From Bacillota bacterium (GTDB lineage Bacteria > Bacillota > Clostridia > Lachnospirales > Lachnospiraceae), in contig JAEZVF010000115.1 in assembly GCA_023443225.1 (NCBI GenBank), positions 124,001 through 188,000 on the forward strand: DNA of 64,000 nucleotides, in the 5' to 3' direction. The stretch's first letter is position 1; each line of letters begins with the position of its first letter. Shown piece by piece: positions 34,515-43,786 of the stretch. A model generated the notes under the pieces. That model made no database searches. It was not told the origin of the DNA and worked only from the letters and a program-made list of their open reading frames with translations. A program made the position numbers and the translations under genes.

Positions 34515-35192
34515 ATGGGCTTAAATGTAGAAAATCTTTGGGTTTGGAACATTGCAGGCGTTGAAATCTGGATCACGGAAACGATTTTTAACACATGGTT
34601 GATTATGCTGTTTCTGATTGTGCTTGCAGTTATTACGAGGATGAAACTTCGCAATTTCAAAGTGATACCCACTGGTTTTCAAAACGCTAGCGAAATTGTT
34701 GTCGAATTGTTTGATAATTTTACCAGGAACACCTTGGGCGACAAACTTTTGTATATAGCTCCCTGGTTCTTTATGGTTTTTGCTTTTATTTTATTATCTG
34801 CCTTGCTCAGTGTTTTTGGGTTGAGAGCTCCAACGGCAGATTGGGCAACTACCTTTGCATTGGCATTTGCCAGTTTTGTATTAATGCTTTTCATGGGCTT
34901 TAAGCATCGAAAAGGCCAATATCTGAAGAGTTTCTTTGAGCCACACTTCATATTTTTCCCGTTGAATTTTATAGGAGAACTAGCAAAGCCGGTTTCGTTA
35001 AGTTTCCGACTTTTTGGTAATATGCTTTCTGGTACAATTATTTTAACACTCTATTATTCGCTGACTCCATTAATTGTCCAGATTGGTATACCGTCACTGC
35101 TGCATGTTTTTTTTGATGTGATATTTGGTGCTTTACAAACTTATATATTTGTTATCATAAGTCTTATGTATATCAAAGGTGCTGCAGAGTAA
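34515..35192 (+). CDS. atpB: ATP synthase F0 subunit a
   Basis: About 225 residues with five to six helices. The stator arginine is visible in KPVSLSFRLFGNMLSG, the signature facing the c ring, and the C-terminal LQTYIFVIISLMYIKGA is canonical. The start is the ATG at 34515 after AGGAGGTGATTTCT; the GTG inside the ribosome site is rejected. Confidence 0.95.
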   Translation: MGLNVENLWVWNIAGVEIWITETIFNTWLIMLFLIVLAVITRMKLRNFKVIPTGFQNASEIVVELFDNFTRNTLGDKLLYIAPWFFMVFAFILLSALLSVFGLRAPTADWATTFALAFASFVLMLFMGFKHRKGQYLKSFFEPHFIFFPLNFIGELAKPVSLSFRLFGNMLSGTIILTLYYSLTPLIVQIGIPSLLHVFFDVIFGALQTYIFVIISLMYIKGAAE

Positions 35193-35262
35193 CATAACCG
35201 TAATGTAGAAATAACAATTACTAATAAATAATCAACTAAAGAAATGATTGGAGGAAATTATT

Positions 35263-35538
35263 ATGCAAGATCCATTAGCATTAGTTATCGCAGTAGCACA
35301 TATCGCAGCTGCCCTTGCTCTCTTTAACGGCGCATTCACCACATTCGGTCAGGCAAAAATTGCTGCTCAGGCCATCGAATCCATAGGTAGACAACCAGAA
35401 GCCGCAGACTCTATCCGAAGTACCATGTTCGTTGGTTTGGCTATGGCAGAGACTTCTGGAATCTACGGTCTTCTAATTGCAATCATCATACTATTCGCTA
35501 ATCCACTAGTAACTATCTTAATAGATTACTTGGGTTAG
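35263..35538 (+). CDS. atpE: ATP synthase F0 subunit c, sodium-type
   Basis: 91 residues forming a helical hairpin with the polar loop GRQPEAA. The ion site contains Glu63 in AMAETSGIY. Residues Gln30, Glu63, Thr64, Ser65 and Tyr68 line up with the sodium ligands Gln32, Glu65, Ser66, Thr67 and Tyr70 of Ilyobacter tartaricus, so the rotor is predicted to bind Na+. The start is the ATG at 35263 after TTGGAGGAAATT. Confidence 0.95.
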   Translation: MQDPLALVIAVAHIAAALALFNGAFTTFGQAKIAAQAIESIGRQPEAADSIRSTMFVGLAMAETSGIYGLLIAIIILFANPLVTILIDYLG

Positions 35539-35586
35539 TCAAGATTGATGTATTTGATGCAACACAGAGGAAAGGAGGTCATTTGA

Positions 35587-36141
35587 TTGCATAGTATGAC
35601 AGTGCTTTTGACTCAAGCTGTGCCTGAAGGACGAGTATTCGGTCTGGACCAGCAAACCCTAATCAGTATCGGCATCCAACTAACCAATGGGATTATCCTA
35701 GCCGTTGCATTGGGCTTTATACTTTATAAACCAGTAAAAGAATTTATGCAAAATCGTACCCAAAGAATTCAGAGTAAGATTGATAATTCTGATGCAGCTA
35801 TGACCAAAGCCAATGAACTTATCGCAGAGTACGATATGAAAATAAAAGATATAGAGAACGAGCGAATCGAAATCCTTGAGGCCGCCCAACTTAAGGCTGA
35901 AGATGAGAGAAAAAAAATTATCGAAGAAGCTAAGCAAGAGGCCGAAGATATCAAAAAACGCTCGCTTGAGAGAGTTACAGAAGATAAAAAACGATTACAG
36001 GAGGAAACACGGCTCCATATCATTGAACTCGCTTCTCTTATAGCCCAGAAATATATTACTCAAAACATAAACAATGAGGTACAGGATAAAATATTTGAGG
36101 AAACCTTAACACAGTTGGAGGCTACACAATGGCAAAACTAA
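35587..36141 (+). CDS. atpF: ATP synthase F0 subunit b
   Basis: 184 residues: one N-terminal membrane helix (about 27-47, ISIGIQLTNGIILAVALGFI) followed by a long charged helix with heptad character (MKIKDIENERIEILEAAQL), the peripheral stalk. A TTG at 35587 sits 8 bases after AAGGAGG; the in-frame ATG at 35596 is the alternative. Its end overlaps atpH by 13 bases. Confidence 0.92.
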   Translation: MHSMTVLLTQAVPEGRVFGLDQQTLISIGIQLTNGIILAVALGFILYKPVKEFMQNRTQRIQSKIDNSDAAMTKANELIAEYDMKIKDIENERIEILEAAQLKAEDERKKIIEEAKQEAEDIKKRSLERVTEDKKRLQEETRLHIIELASLIAQKYITQNINNEVQDKIFEETLTQLEATQWQN

Positions 36142-36668
36142 AGGATCGTTATGCAAATGCACTATTAGAGATTTCTGAAGAGAGAGGTACATTGGAACGT
36201 GATTTAGAGCATGCAGTATTCATCCTTGATATGCTTAGTAGCGTGGATGTGCAAGCATTTCTTGTACATCCACATATTCTAGATTCAGTGAAACTAAAGC
36301 TTTTTCAGGATGCTTTTTCTGGGAGAATTGCCGAGCATCTAATGGGATTTTTGTATCTTATGGTTCGAAAGGATGCAGAGTCATTGATTCTACCTGCATT
36401 ATTAGAATATAGTAAGCGTATAAAAAGATGCTTGGGTAGAATAGAAGCGAAAGTTGTCTCAGCTAAGGCGCTTACAGAAAAGCAAATTGAATCCATCCGT
36501 ACTATTTTATCTAGGCAAACCGATATGGAGATTGATATTATAACCAAAGTCGATCCAGATGTGATTGGTGGATTCTATATATTGATAGACGGACGTATCT
36601 TTGATGGTACAGTGAGGTCTGAATTGAACATAATGAAAGAACGCTTAAAGAGAGGAAGTAATGAATGA
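36129..36668 (+). CDS. atpH: ATP synthase F1 subunit delta
   Basis: 179 residues with the OSCP/delta pattern: N-terminal KDRYANALLEISEERG and C-terminal DPDVIGGFYILIDGRIFDGTVRSEL. It links the peripheral stalk to the alpha subunits. The start overlaps atpF and the stop overlaps the atpA start by 4 bases, so translation is coupled. Confidence 0.93.
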   Translation: MAKLKDRYANALLEISEERGTLERDLEHAVFILDMLSSVDVQAFLVHPHILDSVKLKLFQDAFSGRIAEHLMGFLYLMVRKDAESLILPALLEYSKRIKRCLGRIEAKVVSAKALTEKQIESIRTILSRQTDMEIDIITKVDPDVIGGFYILIDGRIFDGTVRSELNIMKERLKRGSNE

Positions 36669-38176
36669 TAGTTAATCCCGATGAAATAAGCAAGGTAATA
36701 AAACAACAGATTGAGGCTTACTCATCCAAACTAGATTTTTCTGAAGCTGGTACTGTCATACAGGTCGGGGATGGCATCGCTCGCGTACATGGTTTATACA
36801 ATGCGATGAGTGGTGAACTTCTTGAATTTTCTAATGGGACTTACGGTATGGCATTGAATCTGGACGAGGACAGTATAGGTGTTGTTATTATGGGTTCTGA
36901 CGCGGGTATCAAAGAAGGTGATCCAGTCAAGCTAACAGGCAGAATGGCAGAAGTCCCAGTGGGTGACAGTATGCTTGGCCGGGTTGTCAATGTGTTGGGT
37001 GAACCGATTGATGATAAGGGACCTATTGCAACGACTACTTACCGTAAAATAGAGAGTACAGCCCCAAGTGTTATTATGCGCCGTGAAGTGAAACGGCCGT
37101 TACAGACTGGTATCAAGGCCATCGACGCTCTGGTTCCGATTGGAAAAGGCCAGAGGGAATTGATTATAGGTGACCGCGAAACAGGAAAGACAGCGATTGC
37201 TATAGATACAATCATTAATCAAAAAGATAAAGATGTTACCTGTGTCTACGTGGCGATCGGACAAAAGGCATCAACGGTGGCACGAATCATTAAAGTATTG
37301 AATCAAACCGGTGCTATGGCTTACACTACCGTGGTACTTGCAACAGCCAGTGATTCTGCACCTTTACAGTATATTGCTCCTTATGCCGGCTGTGCAATCG
37401 CAGAAGAATGGATGCTGCAGGGTAAGGATGTTTTAGTAGTATACGATGATTTATCCAAACATGCAGTGGCGTATCGAGCAATAAGTTTGCTTCTACGTCG
37501 ACCCCCTGGTCGTGAGGCCTATCCAGGTGATATCTTTTACCTGCATTCAAGACTATTAGAACGGGCAGCTAGTATGAGTGAAGCTTACGGCGGCGGTACT
37601 TTGACCGCTATACCTATTGTAGAGACACAGGAGGGTGATATCTCTGCCTATATTCCTACCAATATTATATCAATTACAGATGGTCAGATTTATTTGGAAG
37701 CTGACCTCTTCAATGACGGGGTTCGCCCAGCGATTAATCCCGGTCTATCAGTTTCACGAGTCGGAGGTTCTGCACAAATCCCTGCTATGAAAAAACTGGC
37801 TGGCCCTCTTAGAATTGAGTTTGCTCAGTATAAAGAATTAGCGGCTTTTTCACAGTTTGGATCGGATCTTAATCAGGATACTTTGGATCGTCTAAAGCAA
37901 GGTGAGCGTATTATGGAAGTCCTTATGCAACCGCAGTACAAACCGATTCCGGTTGAAGACCAGGTCTTAATTCTGTATGCCTTAAGTAATAAACATTTGT
38001 TAAATATAGAACTTAGTCGTATCCTAAAGTTCCAAAAGGATTTTATTCATTACTTGGAACTACACGCCCCACATATTCGGGAAGAAATTAGGGAAAGTGG
38101 CAAGGTTTCTGAAAAACTTGCAGAAAATATAGATGAAGTAATCGCTGAGGTTAAGAAACAGTATAATTATAGTTAA
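36665..38176 (+). CDS. atpA: ATP synthase F1 subunit alpha
   Basis: 503 residues, full length. The P-loop is GDRETGKT, with the family signature PAINPGLSVSRVGGSAQ near residue 365. Alpha carries the non-catalytic nucleotide sites. The start ATG overlaps the atpH stop (ATGA). Confidence 0.97.
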   Translation: MIVNPDEISKVIKQQIEAYSSKLDFSEAGTVIQVGDGIARVHGLYNAMSGELLEFSNGTYGMALNLDEDSIGVVIMGSDAGIKEGDPVKLTGRMAEVPVGDSMLGRVVNVLGEPIDDKGPIATTTYRKIESTAPSVIMRREVKRPLQTGIKAIDALVPIGKGQRELIIGDRETGKTAIAIDTIINQKDKDVTCVYVAIGQKASTVARIIKVLNQTGAMAYTTVVLATASDSAPLQYIAPYAGCAIAEEWMLQGKDVLVVYDDLSKHAVAYRAISLLLRRPPGREAYPGDIFYLHSRLLERAASMSEAYGGGTLTAIPIVETQEGDISAYIPTNIISITDGQIYLEADLFNDGVRPAINPGLSVSRVGGSAQIPAMKKLAGPLRIEFAQYKELAAFSQFGSDLNQDTLDRLKQGERIMEVLMQPQYKPIPVEDQVLILYALSNKHLLNIELSRILKFQKDFIHYLELHAPHIREEIRESGKVSEKLAENIDEVIAEVKKQYNYS

Positions 38177-38189
38177 GGAGGTGGCCATT

Positions 38190-39041
38190 GTGAGTTCGAT
38201 GAGAGATATCAAACAGCGAATAGCAAACGTTAGCTCTGCCAAACAGATTATATCAGCTATGGATATGGTTGCCTCCACGAAGCTGCATAAAGCAAGAGCC
38301 CAGTTGGATGGTGTCCGCCCAATCTACCATGATCTAAAACGTACAGTTTATGACCTCGGTAGAGAAAAGGGTGCAAAAACACATATATTTTACGAAGAAC
38401 GTAATGTGAAGAATTCTTTGTATATCATATTTACCAGTAACCGTGGTCTCTCTGGTAGTTATAATGCAAATATGATAGCAAAAGCTATGGAGCATATGAA
38501 TCAAGGAAAAAACGAAAGAATCCTAGTCGTAGGCTCCAAAGGAAATGATTTTTTTAAGAAGAGTGATAAGAATATTATAGATGCAGTTATTGACGTGACG
38601 GATGCGCATGTGTATTACGGCTCCGAAAAGCTTGCAAAATTGGTAACGGACTATTATCGGTCTGGAGAAGTGGAAGAAGTGTTTATTGCTTACACCCACT
38701 TTGAATCAGTCCTTAGTTATGTACCCATTGTGGAAAAGCTGCTCCCTGTGGAAATAGGAGCAGATGAGAGTCCAAATGATAAGAAATATGAACCAACGAT
38801 TGATACTTTTATTGACCACGTGATTCCATTGTATTTGCATATGAGTATATTCCGAGCGTATTCAGAAGCCCACACGAGTGAACAGGCAGCCCGTATGGTC
38901 AATATGGATACAGCGGGAAAGAATGCTTCGGACATCATTGAAGACTTAACTCGTATGTATAACCGTAAACGCCAGACAGCCATCACACAAGAATTGAGTG
39001 AGATTGTTGGCAGTGCAAATATTTTAAAAAAGGTGGAATAA
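38190..39041 (+). CDS. atpG: ATP synthase F1 subunit gamma
   Basis: About 283 residues. N-terminal SSMRDIKQRIANVSSAKQI and C-terminal SDIIEDLTRMYNRKRQTAIT form the rotor coiled coil. A GTG at 38181 lies inside the AAGGAGGTG ribosome site, so the GTG at 38190 is preferred; an ATG at 38199 is also in frame. The stop abuts the atpD start. Confidence 0.95.
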   Translation: MSSMRDIKQRIANVSSAKQIISAMDMVASTKLHKARAQLDGVRPIYHDLKRTVYDLGREKGAKTHIFYEERNVKNSLYIIFTSNRGLSGSYNANMIAKAMEHMNQGKNERILVVGSKGNDFFKKSDKNIIDAVIDVTDAHVYYGSEKLAKLVTDYYRSGEVEEVFIAYTHFESVLSYVPIVEKLLPVEIGADESPNDKKYEPTIDTFIDHVIPLYLHMSIFRAYSEAHTSEQAARMVNMDTAGKNASDIIEDLTRMYNRKRQTAITQELSEIVGSANILKKVE

Positions 39042-40451
39042 ATGACAAGTAAAAATATAGGTAAAATTATTCAGATAATAGGTGCAGTGATAGATATTCG
39101 CTTTGAGGGCGAATTACCTTCTTTATATAATGCGATTGAAGTACAGTTTAATGAAGAGACCATAGTACTAGAGGTCATGCAACATCTTGGAGATCATACG
39201 GTTCGATGCATTTCTATGCACCCCACAGATGGCTTGACCCGAGGTATGAAAGCCGTAGATACTGGGGCTCCGATTACAGTACCCGTAGGGGAAGAAGTTC
39301 TAGGGCGAATGGTAAATGTTTTAGGAAAACCGATCGATAATAAACCAGTGATAGAAGCCAAAGAAAACTGGGCCATTCATAGAAATCCTCCAAGTCTATC
39401 TGAGCAAATTGCTCAGCCGGAGATTCTGGAAACTGGTATCAAAGCCATTGACCTACTATGTCCTTTCGCCAAAGGTGGAAAGATCGGTCTATTCGGTGGT
39501 GCTGGAGTGGGAAAGACAGTTCTTATCATGGAGCTCATTAATAGTATAGCGAAAGAACACGGTGGCTATTCTGTATTTGTTGGTGTAGGAGAGCGTACCC
39601 GTGAGGGTAATGACCTTTATTATGATATGCAGAATTCCGGTGTTATTGATAAGACTGCTCTAATATTTGGGCAAATGAATGAGCCTCCTGGAGTTAGGAT
39701 GAGGGTGGCTTTAACAGGTCTGACAATGGCCGAATATTTCCGCGATAAAGAGCAGCAAGATGTCTTACTCTTTATTGATAATATTTTCCGATTTGTACAG
39801 GCGGGTTCAGAAGTCTCGGCCTTACTGGGGCGTACACCCAGCGCTGTAGGTTATCAGCCAACATTAGCAACTGAGATCGGTACCTTGCAAGAGCGGATTA
39901 CATCAACCAAGTCGGGTTCGATAACTTCAGTACAGGCCATTTATGTGCCTGCAGATGACTTTACAGACCCGTCAACAGCGACCACATTTGCTCATCTAGA
40001 TGCAGTGACGGTTTTGTCCAGGGCTATTGTAGAGCAGGGAATCTATCCCGCTGTTGATCCACTAAGTTCATCATCCCGTATGCTTGAAGCAAGCATCGTG
40101 GGAGCAGAGCATTATCGTGTTTCCCGTGCTGTTCAGAGTATACTGCAGCGATACAAAGATCTTCAGGATATTGTTGCGATTCTGGGTATGGATGAGCTGT
40201 CAGAGGATGATAAGTTGATCGTCGGCAGAGCAAGAAAGGTTCAACGCTTTTTGTCACAGCCGTTCTATGTGGGAGAGAAATTCACATCGATTCCAGGCCG
40301 CCATGTTTCTATTGATGAAACTGTTCGAGGCTTCAGGGAAATTATCGAAGGAGTTCATGATGATATACCAGAAGGTTATTTTCTCAATGTTGGAACGATA
40401 GATGAAGTTGTTGAAAAACACAAGAACTCGTCAGGTGATTCCTATGGATGA
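39042..40451 (+). CDS. atpD: ATP synthase F1 subunit beta
   Basis: 469 residues, the catalytic subunit. P-loop GGAGVGKTV, catalytic glutamate region GVGERTREGNDLY, and signature PAVDPLSSSSRML. No spacer separates it from atpG. Confidence 0.97.
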   Translation: MTSKNIGKIIQIIGAVIDIRFEGELPSLYNAIEVQFNEETIVLEVMQHLGDHTVRCISMHPTDGLTRGMKAVDTGAPITVPVGEEVLGRMVNVLGKPIDNKPVIEAKENWAIHRNPPSLSEQIAQPEILETGIKAIDLLCPFAKGGKIGLFGGAGVGKTVLIMELINSIAKEHGGYSVFVGVGERTREGNDLYYDMQNSGVIDKTALIFGQMNEPPGVRMRVALTGLTMAEYFRDKEQQDVLLFIDNIFRFVQAGSEVSALLGRTPSAVGYQPTLATEIGTLQERITSTKSGSITSVQAIYVPADDFTDPSTATTFAHLDAVTVLSRAIVEQGIYPAVDPLSSSSRMLEASIVGAEHYRVSRAVQSILQRYKDLQDIVAILGMDELSEDDKLIVGRARKVQRFLSQPFYVGEKFTSIPGRHVSIDETVRGFREIIEGVHDDIPEGYFLNVGTIDEVVEKHKNSSGDSYG

Positions 40452-40938
40452 GCAGAAGAGTAATAACGTTAAGGATAAAAAAATCAAGCTTAATATCATA
40501 ACCCCTCGCGGAGTTAAATTCGTCGAAAATGCTGATATGATTATTATGCGTTGTATTGATGGTGACCTCGGTATACTTCCTGGTCATGCACCGATTTCAA
40601 CTGTGCTAGGCGATGGTATTCTTCGTGTATTTAATGATGGTGTTGAGAAGAAGCTTGCTATATTCGGCGGTATAGCTGACATTGGAGACACAACGGTGAA
40701 TATTCTTAGTACCATAGCTCAGCTTCCTGAAGAGATTGACTTAGAGCGTGCTGAAAAAGATCGTAAAGAAGCAGAGGCTGCGATTGAAGTAAAATCAGAA
40801 GAACTACAGATTCAAAGTACACATATCTTATTACGTCGCTCCTTAGTTCGTATTGAAGTAAGTCAACATCTGGATGAAAATGATTATTACAGTGATGATG
40901 AGGAAGAGAATAACGAAGAGAATGATGAAGAAAAATAA
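40444..40938 (+). CDS. atpC: ATP synthase F1 subunit epsilon with acidic tail
   Basis: 164 residues against about 135 for the family. The beta-sandwich domain (IITPRGVKFVENADMIIMR, GDLGILPGHAP) is followed by a helical part (EEIDLERAEKDRKEAEAA) and an unusual acidic tail rich in Asp, Glu and Asn at the last 20 residues. The start is the ATG at 40444, overlapping the atpD stop by 8 bases, with no strong ribosome site, so it probably depends on coupling. Confidence 0.93.
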   Translation: MDEQKSNNVKDKKIKLNIITPRGVKFVENADMIIMRCIDGDLGILPGHAPISTVLGDGILRVFNDGVEKKLAIFGGIADIGDTTVNILSTIAQLPEEIDLERAEKDRKEAEAAIEVKSEELQIQSTHILLRRSLVRIEVSQHLDENDYYSDDEEENNEENDEEK

Positions 40939-40995
40939 GGTGCTTATGATATTTTCAAAGCTAAGAGGAATTTGTAGTATTATTTTATTTGAGAA

Positions 40996-41023
40996 AAAGG
41001 CAGTCGACTTTGTTGGCTGCCTT
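40996..41023 (+). terminator. Probable terminator of the atp operon
   Basis: Stem AAAGGCAGTC (40996-41005) with GGCTGCCTTT at its far side, one G-T pair, but only a short T-run. It lies 58 bases past atpC and also faces the convergent amidohydrolase gene. Confidence 0.5.
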
Positions 41024-41043
41024 TGTCATAGAGGAGTCTTAGT

Positions 41044-42210
41044 TTAATTATTTAGAAAATCAAGAGCAAATTGTACATGTAGTGCAGTACCATATTTCAT
41101 GTAGTCCTCATCGATCTTAAATCTCTCATGATGTGGAAAATATATCGCTTCCTTTTCCTCATTTCTATATCCCATAAATGCGTAAACACCTCTGCCATGT
41201 TGAAAATAGTAAGGCATATCTTCTGATCCCATATATCTTGGCAAAGCTATATTTTTCCCTTCACCAAAGACTTTTGTAGCAGCCCGATCTGCAAGTTCAG
41301 CTAATTTAGCATCGTTGTTAAGACTAAGAGCACTTTCTTCTATTTGAACATCTACCTTTATCTCATAAGCATCGGCTATGGCTTTTGCATGTCTCTTGAT
41401 GGCTGCGTGAGCGACCTCTCTTACCTTTGGGTTAAAATATCTCATTGAAATATCTATTTCGGTATATTTTGAAACTATGTTTGCTTTTGTTCCCCCGATA
41501 AATTTTCCTACCGAAAGAACGATGGGATCTTGGGCATTAATGTTTTTTGTAACAATTCCCTGAAGGTCTGTAACAAAAATACAGGCAGGGTGAATGGTAT
41601 CCTTTGCAAGGTGTGGAACAGAACCATGTCCTGATACTCCTTCGAACTTAACGAAAATCGTATCACAACCTGCCATTCTATACCCAGATGAAATATTAAC
41701 AGTCCCAGTTTCCAATTCCGGCATTCCATGCATACCAAAACAAGCGTCAACGCCAACCATTCCACCAGCTTCTATAATCTTCTTTGCCCCGGAGAATGTT
41801 TCCTCAGCCTCCTGAAAGAAGAATCTGACTTCACCAGGAATTTCATCCTTCATCTCGTATAAGATTATGGCTGCACCTAGAAGCATGGCTGCATGAGCAT
41901 CATGACCACAGGCATGCATAACTCCATTGGTTTTTGACTTAAACTCAACTTCTGCTTCTTCATTTACCGGAAGAGCATCGATATCTGCTCTTAGAGCTAT
42001 GGTTTTACCTCTTTTTCCACCCTTTAATGTAGCTATTAACGAGGTGTTACCTACTTTTTTATACGGTAATCCAAGCTGATCTAATTCTCTCATTATTTTT
42101 TTCTGAGTCATATATTCCTGTCCACTAAGCTCTGGATGTTCATGTAACTCTCTTCTAAACTGAATGATATATTCTTCCAATGATTTTGCTTTATCCAATA
42201 CGTTTGACAT
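41044..42210 (-). CDS. M20-family amidohydrolase/peptidase
   Basis: 388 residues. Metal-binding motifs HACGHDAHAAMLLGA and FFQEAEETFSGAKKI mark the M20D (IAA-amino acid hydrolase/HipO/AbgB-like) group, with a dimerisation domain inserted at about residues 180-290 (GVSGHGSVPHLAKDTI). These enzymes cleave N-acyl amino acids or similar amides in the cytoplasm. No neighbour clarifies the substrate: it sits alone between the atp operon and an AraC gene. Confidence 0.9.
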   Translation of the reverse strand: MSNVLDKAKSLEEYIIQFRRELHEHPELSGQEYMTQKKIMRELDQLGLPYKKVGNTSLIATLKGGKRGKTIALRADIDALPVNEEAEVEFKSKTNGVMHACGHDAHAAMLLGAAIILYEMKDEIPGEVRFFFQEAEETFSGAKKIIEAGGMVGVDACFGMHGMPELETGTVNISSGYRMAGCDTIFVKFEGVSGHGSVPHLAKDTIHPACIFVTDLQGIVTKNINAQDPIVLSVGKFIGGTKANIVSKYTEIDISMRYFNPKVREVAHAAIKRHAKAIADAYEIKVDVQIEESALSLNNDAKLAELADRAATKVFGEGKNIALPRYMGSEDMPYYFQHGRGVYAFMGYRNEEKEAIYFPHHERFKIDEDYMKYGTALHVQFALDFLNN

Positions 42211-42363
42211 GCAACTTCACCTCTCGATCGTCTTAAGACTTTATTAAAATGTATATTCATTTTCTAACAGAACAGACTAATAAAGCTTCTTTATAAAGAT
42301 TCTACATTCCCAGTAAAATTATTCACTAAAATAAATAATACCATACTAAGGATTGTTTGTTAG

Positions 42364-43596
42364 CTACAATTCTTTTCGTCCTTTGATTGATACTCGGTAT
42401 TCTTTTGGCGTCATTCCAATTATCTTCTTAAATACCTTTATAAAATAATTCACATCATAAATACCAACCTGTGATGCAATAGTCTGTATTTGTGCATCCG
42501 TCTTATTAAGTAACATAATAGAAAATCCTATCTTCTGTTGATTAATAAAGTCCGTTATGGTAATTCCCATCTCTTTTTTGAACAAGGTTGACAGGTAGCT
42601 AGAATTGATTGAAAACAAATCAGATAACAGACTTAAAGACAGAGGTTCTGAAAGATTCATATCAATATGATTAATGACCCTCTGTATTAAAGGAGAATAT
42701 CCAGATAATGAATGATTTGTTACTAACATACAATATTTTCGAATCATTATTTTCTGAAGCTTATCTGCTTCTTTTAAGGAATTAGTTGCTTCAATACGGA
42801 TTGCAAAATCTCTCGATGTCTCATCAATATGAATCGGATGAACATTACTGCCTTCTACTGCTTTACGACACAATGTATTCAATACTATCGTAAGGTTTTT
42901 AATATTACGGACTGGATCCTTAAAACGTGGTGCAATATGAAATTGAAGAAAATTATGAAATGAGTGTAGTGCTTTTTCTTCGTTTCCCTGTGCAATGTAC
43001 ATCAACATCTCATTTTCTGCATGATAACGATCTTCAATCATCTTAGAGGATATGCTTGGAGTAGTTTCAGAAATGTATAGTATCTGTTCTGGATTCATTT
43101 CTATTAAAGAGTCAAGAAATTGAACGTTAAAATCGGGGGTGTTATCAAGAAATTGTTTAGTCAGAATAGATAACATGGAGTGAAAGCGAGTGATTTCTTG
43201 AAATATCGGTATTACATTGTAATATTCTTTCATTTCATTTTCCATACTAATCGGTAAACTTATTTTTTCTTGTATTTGTTGAAATTGGAAGGATGTTATT
43301 TCTTCTGCCAGATAAGGGCCAATAATGACAAAAGAAGGACTTCCATTATCGTCATTGTTTCGATGAAAGAAGGAATAATTACATGCGTAGGTATCCGTAA
43401 AATGATAAAGAGTGGGTTTTTTGCCCAGGAAAGTCAGGAAATCAAGAAAAGGTGCATAAGAATACTCTTGGTAAATCATTTTTCTGAGTCCCAGATCGAA
43501 ATGTTCTAATTGTTCATAGGGAGCTTCTAATATGGAAAAGTTGACCTTTTGAACCTCTACTAACTGCTGGATTAAGGAAAGCGTATCAGAACGCAT
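42364..43596 (-). CDS. AraC-family regulator of the glycoside island
   Basis: About 410 residues: a large N-terminal ligand-binding region (1-300) without a recognised receiver domain and a C-terminal AraC HTH (INSSYLSTLFKKEMGITIT, VGIYDVNYFIKVFKKIIG, MTPKEYR). The start is the ATG at 43596 after TGGAGGTGAAACA; the frame runs open further upstream without a ribosome site. It is divergent from the GPH symporter gene and likely activates the uptake and hydrolysis genes in response to a glycoside. Confidence 0.88.
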   Translation of the reverse strand: MRSDTLSLIQQLVEVQKVNFSILEAPYEQLEHFDLGLRKMIYQEYSYAPFLDFLTFLGKKPTLYHFTDTYACNYSFFHRNNDDNGSPSFVIIGPYLAEEITSFQFQQIQEKISLPISMENEMKEYYNVIPIFQEITRFHSMLSILTKQFLDNTPDFNVQFLDSLIEMNPEQILYISETTPSISSKMIEDRYHAENEMLMYIAQGNEEKALHSFHNFLQFHIAPRFKDPVRNIKNLTIVLNTLCRKAVEGSNVHPIHIDETSRDFAIRIEATNSLKEADKLQKIMIRKYCMLVTNHSLSGYSPLIQRVINHIDMNLSEPLSLSLLSDLFSINSSYLSTLFKKEMGITITDFINQQKIGFSIMLLNKTDAQIQTIASQVGIYDVNYFIKVFKKIIGMTPKEYRVSIKGRKEL

Positions 43597-43786
43597 TGTT
43601 TCACCTCCATAAGGATGGAATATTATTGCATATAGTCGTACTATTTTTGTCTCTTTTCTATAATAACAAAAAATAATACTAAAAACAACAATTATTATTC
43701 TATTGAATATGAAATTCATGTATTAAAATAAGATTATATTATAGTAAGCTGGTTAATAATGATATAACAAGAAAGGGGATTTTGTT

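Noticed and set aside
40384..40451. A longer atpC starting at 40402 inside atpD
   Set aside because: The extra residues do not match the epsilon family; the ATG at 40444 overlapping the atpD stop fits better.
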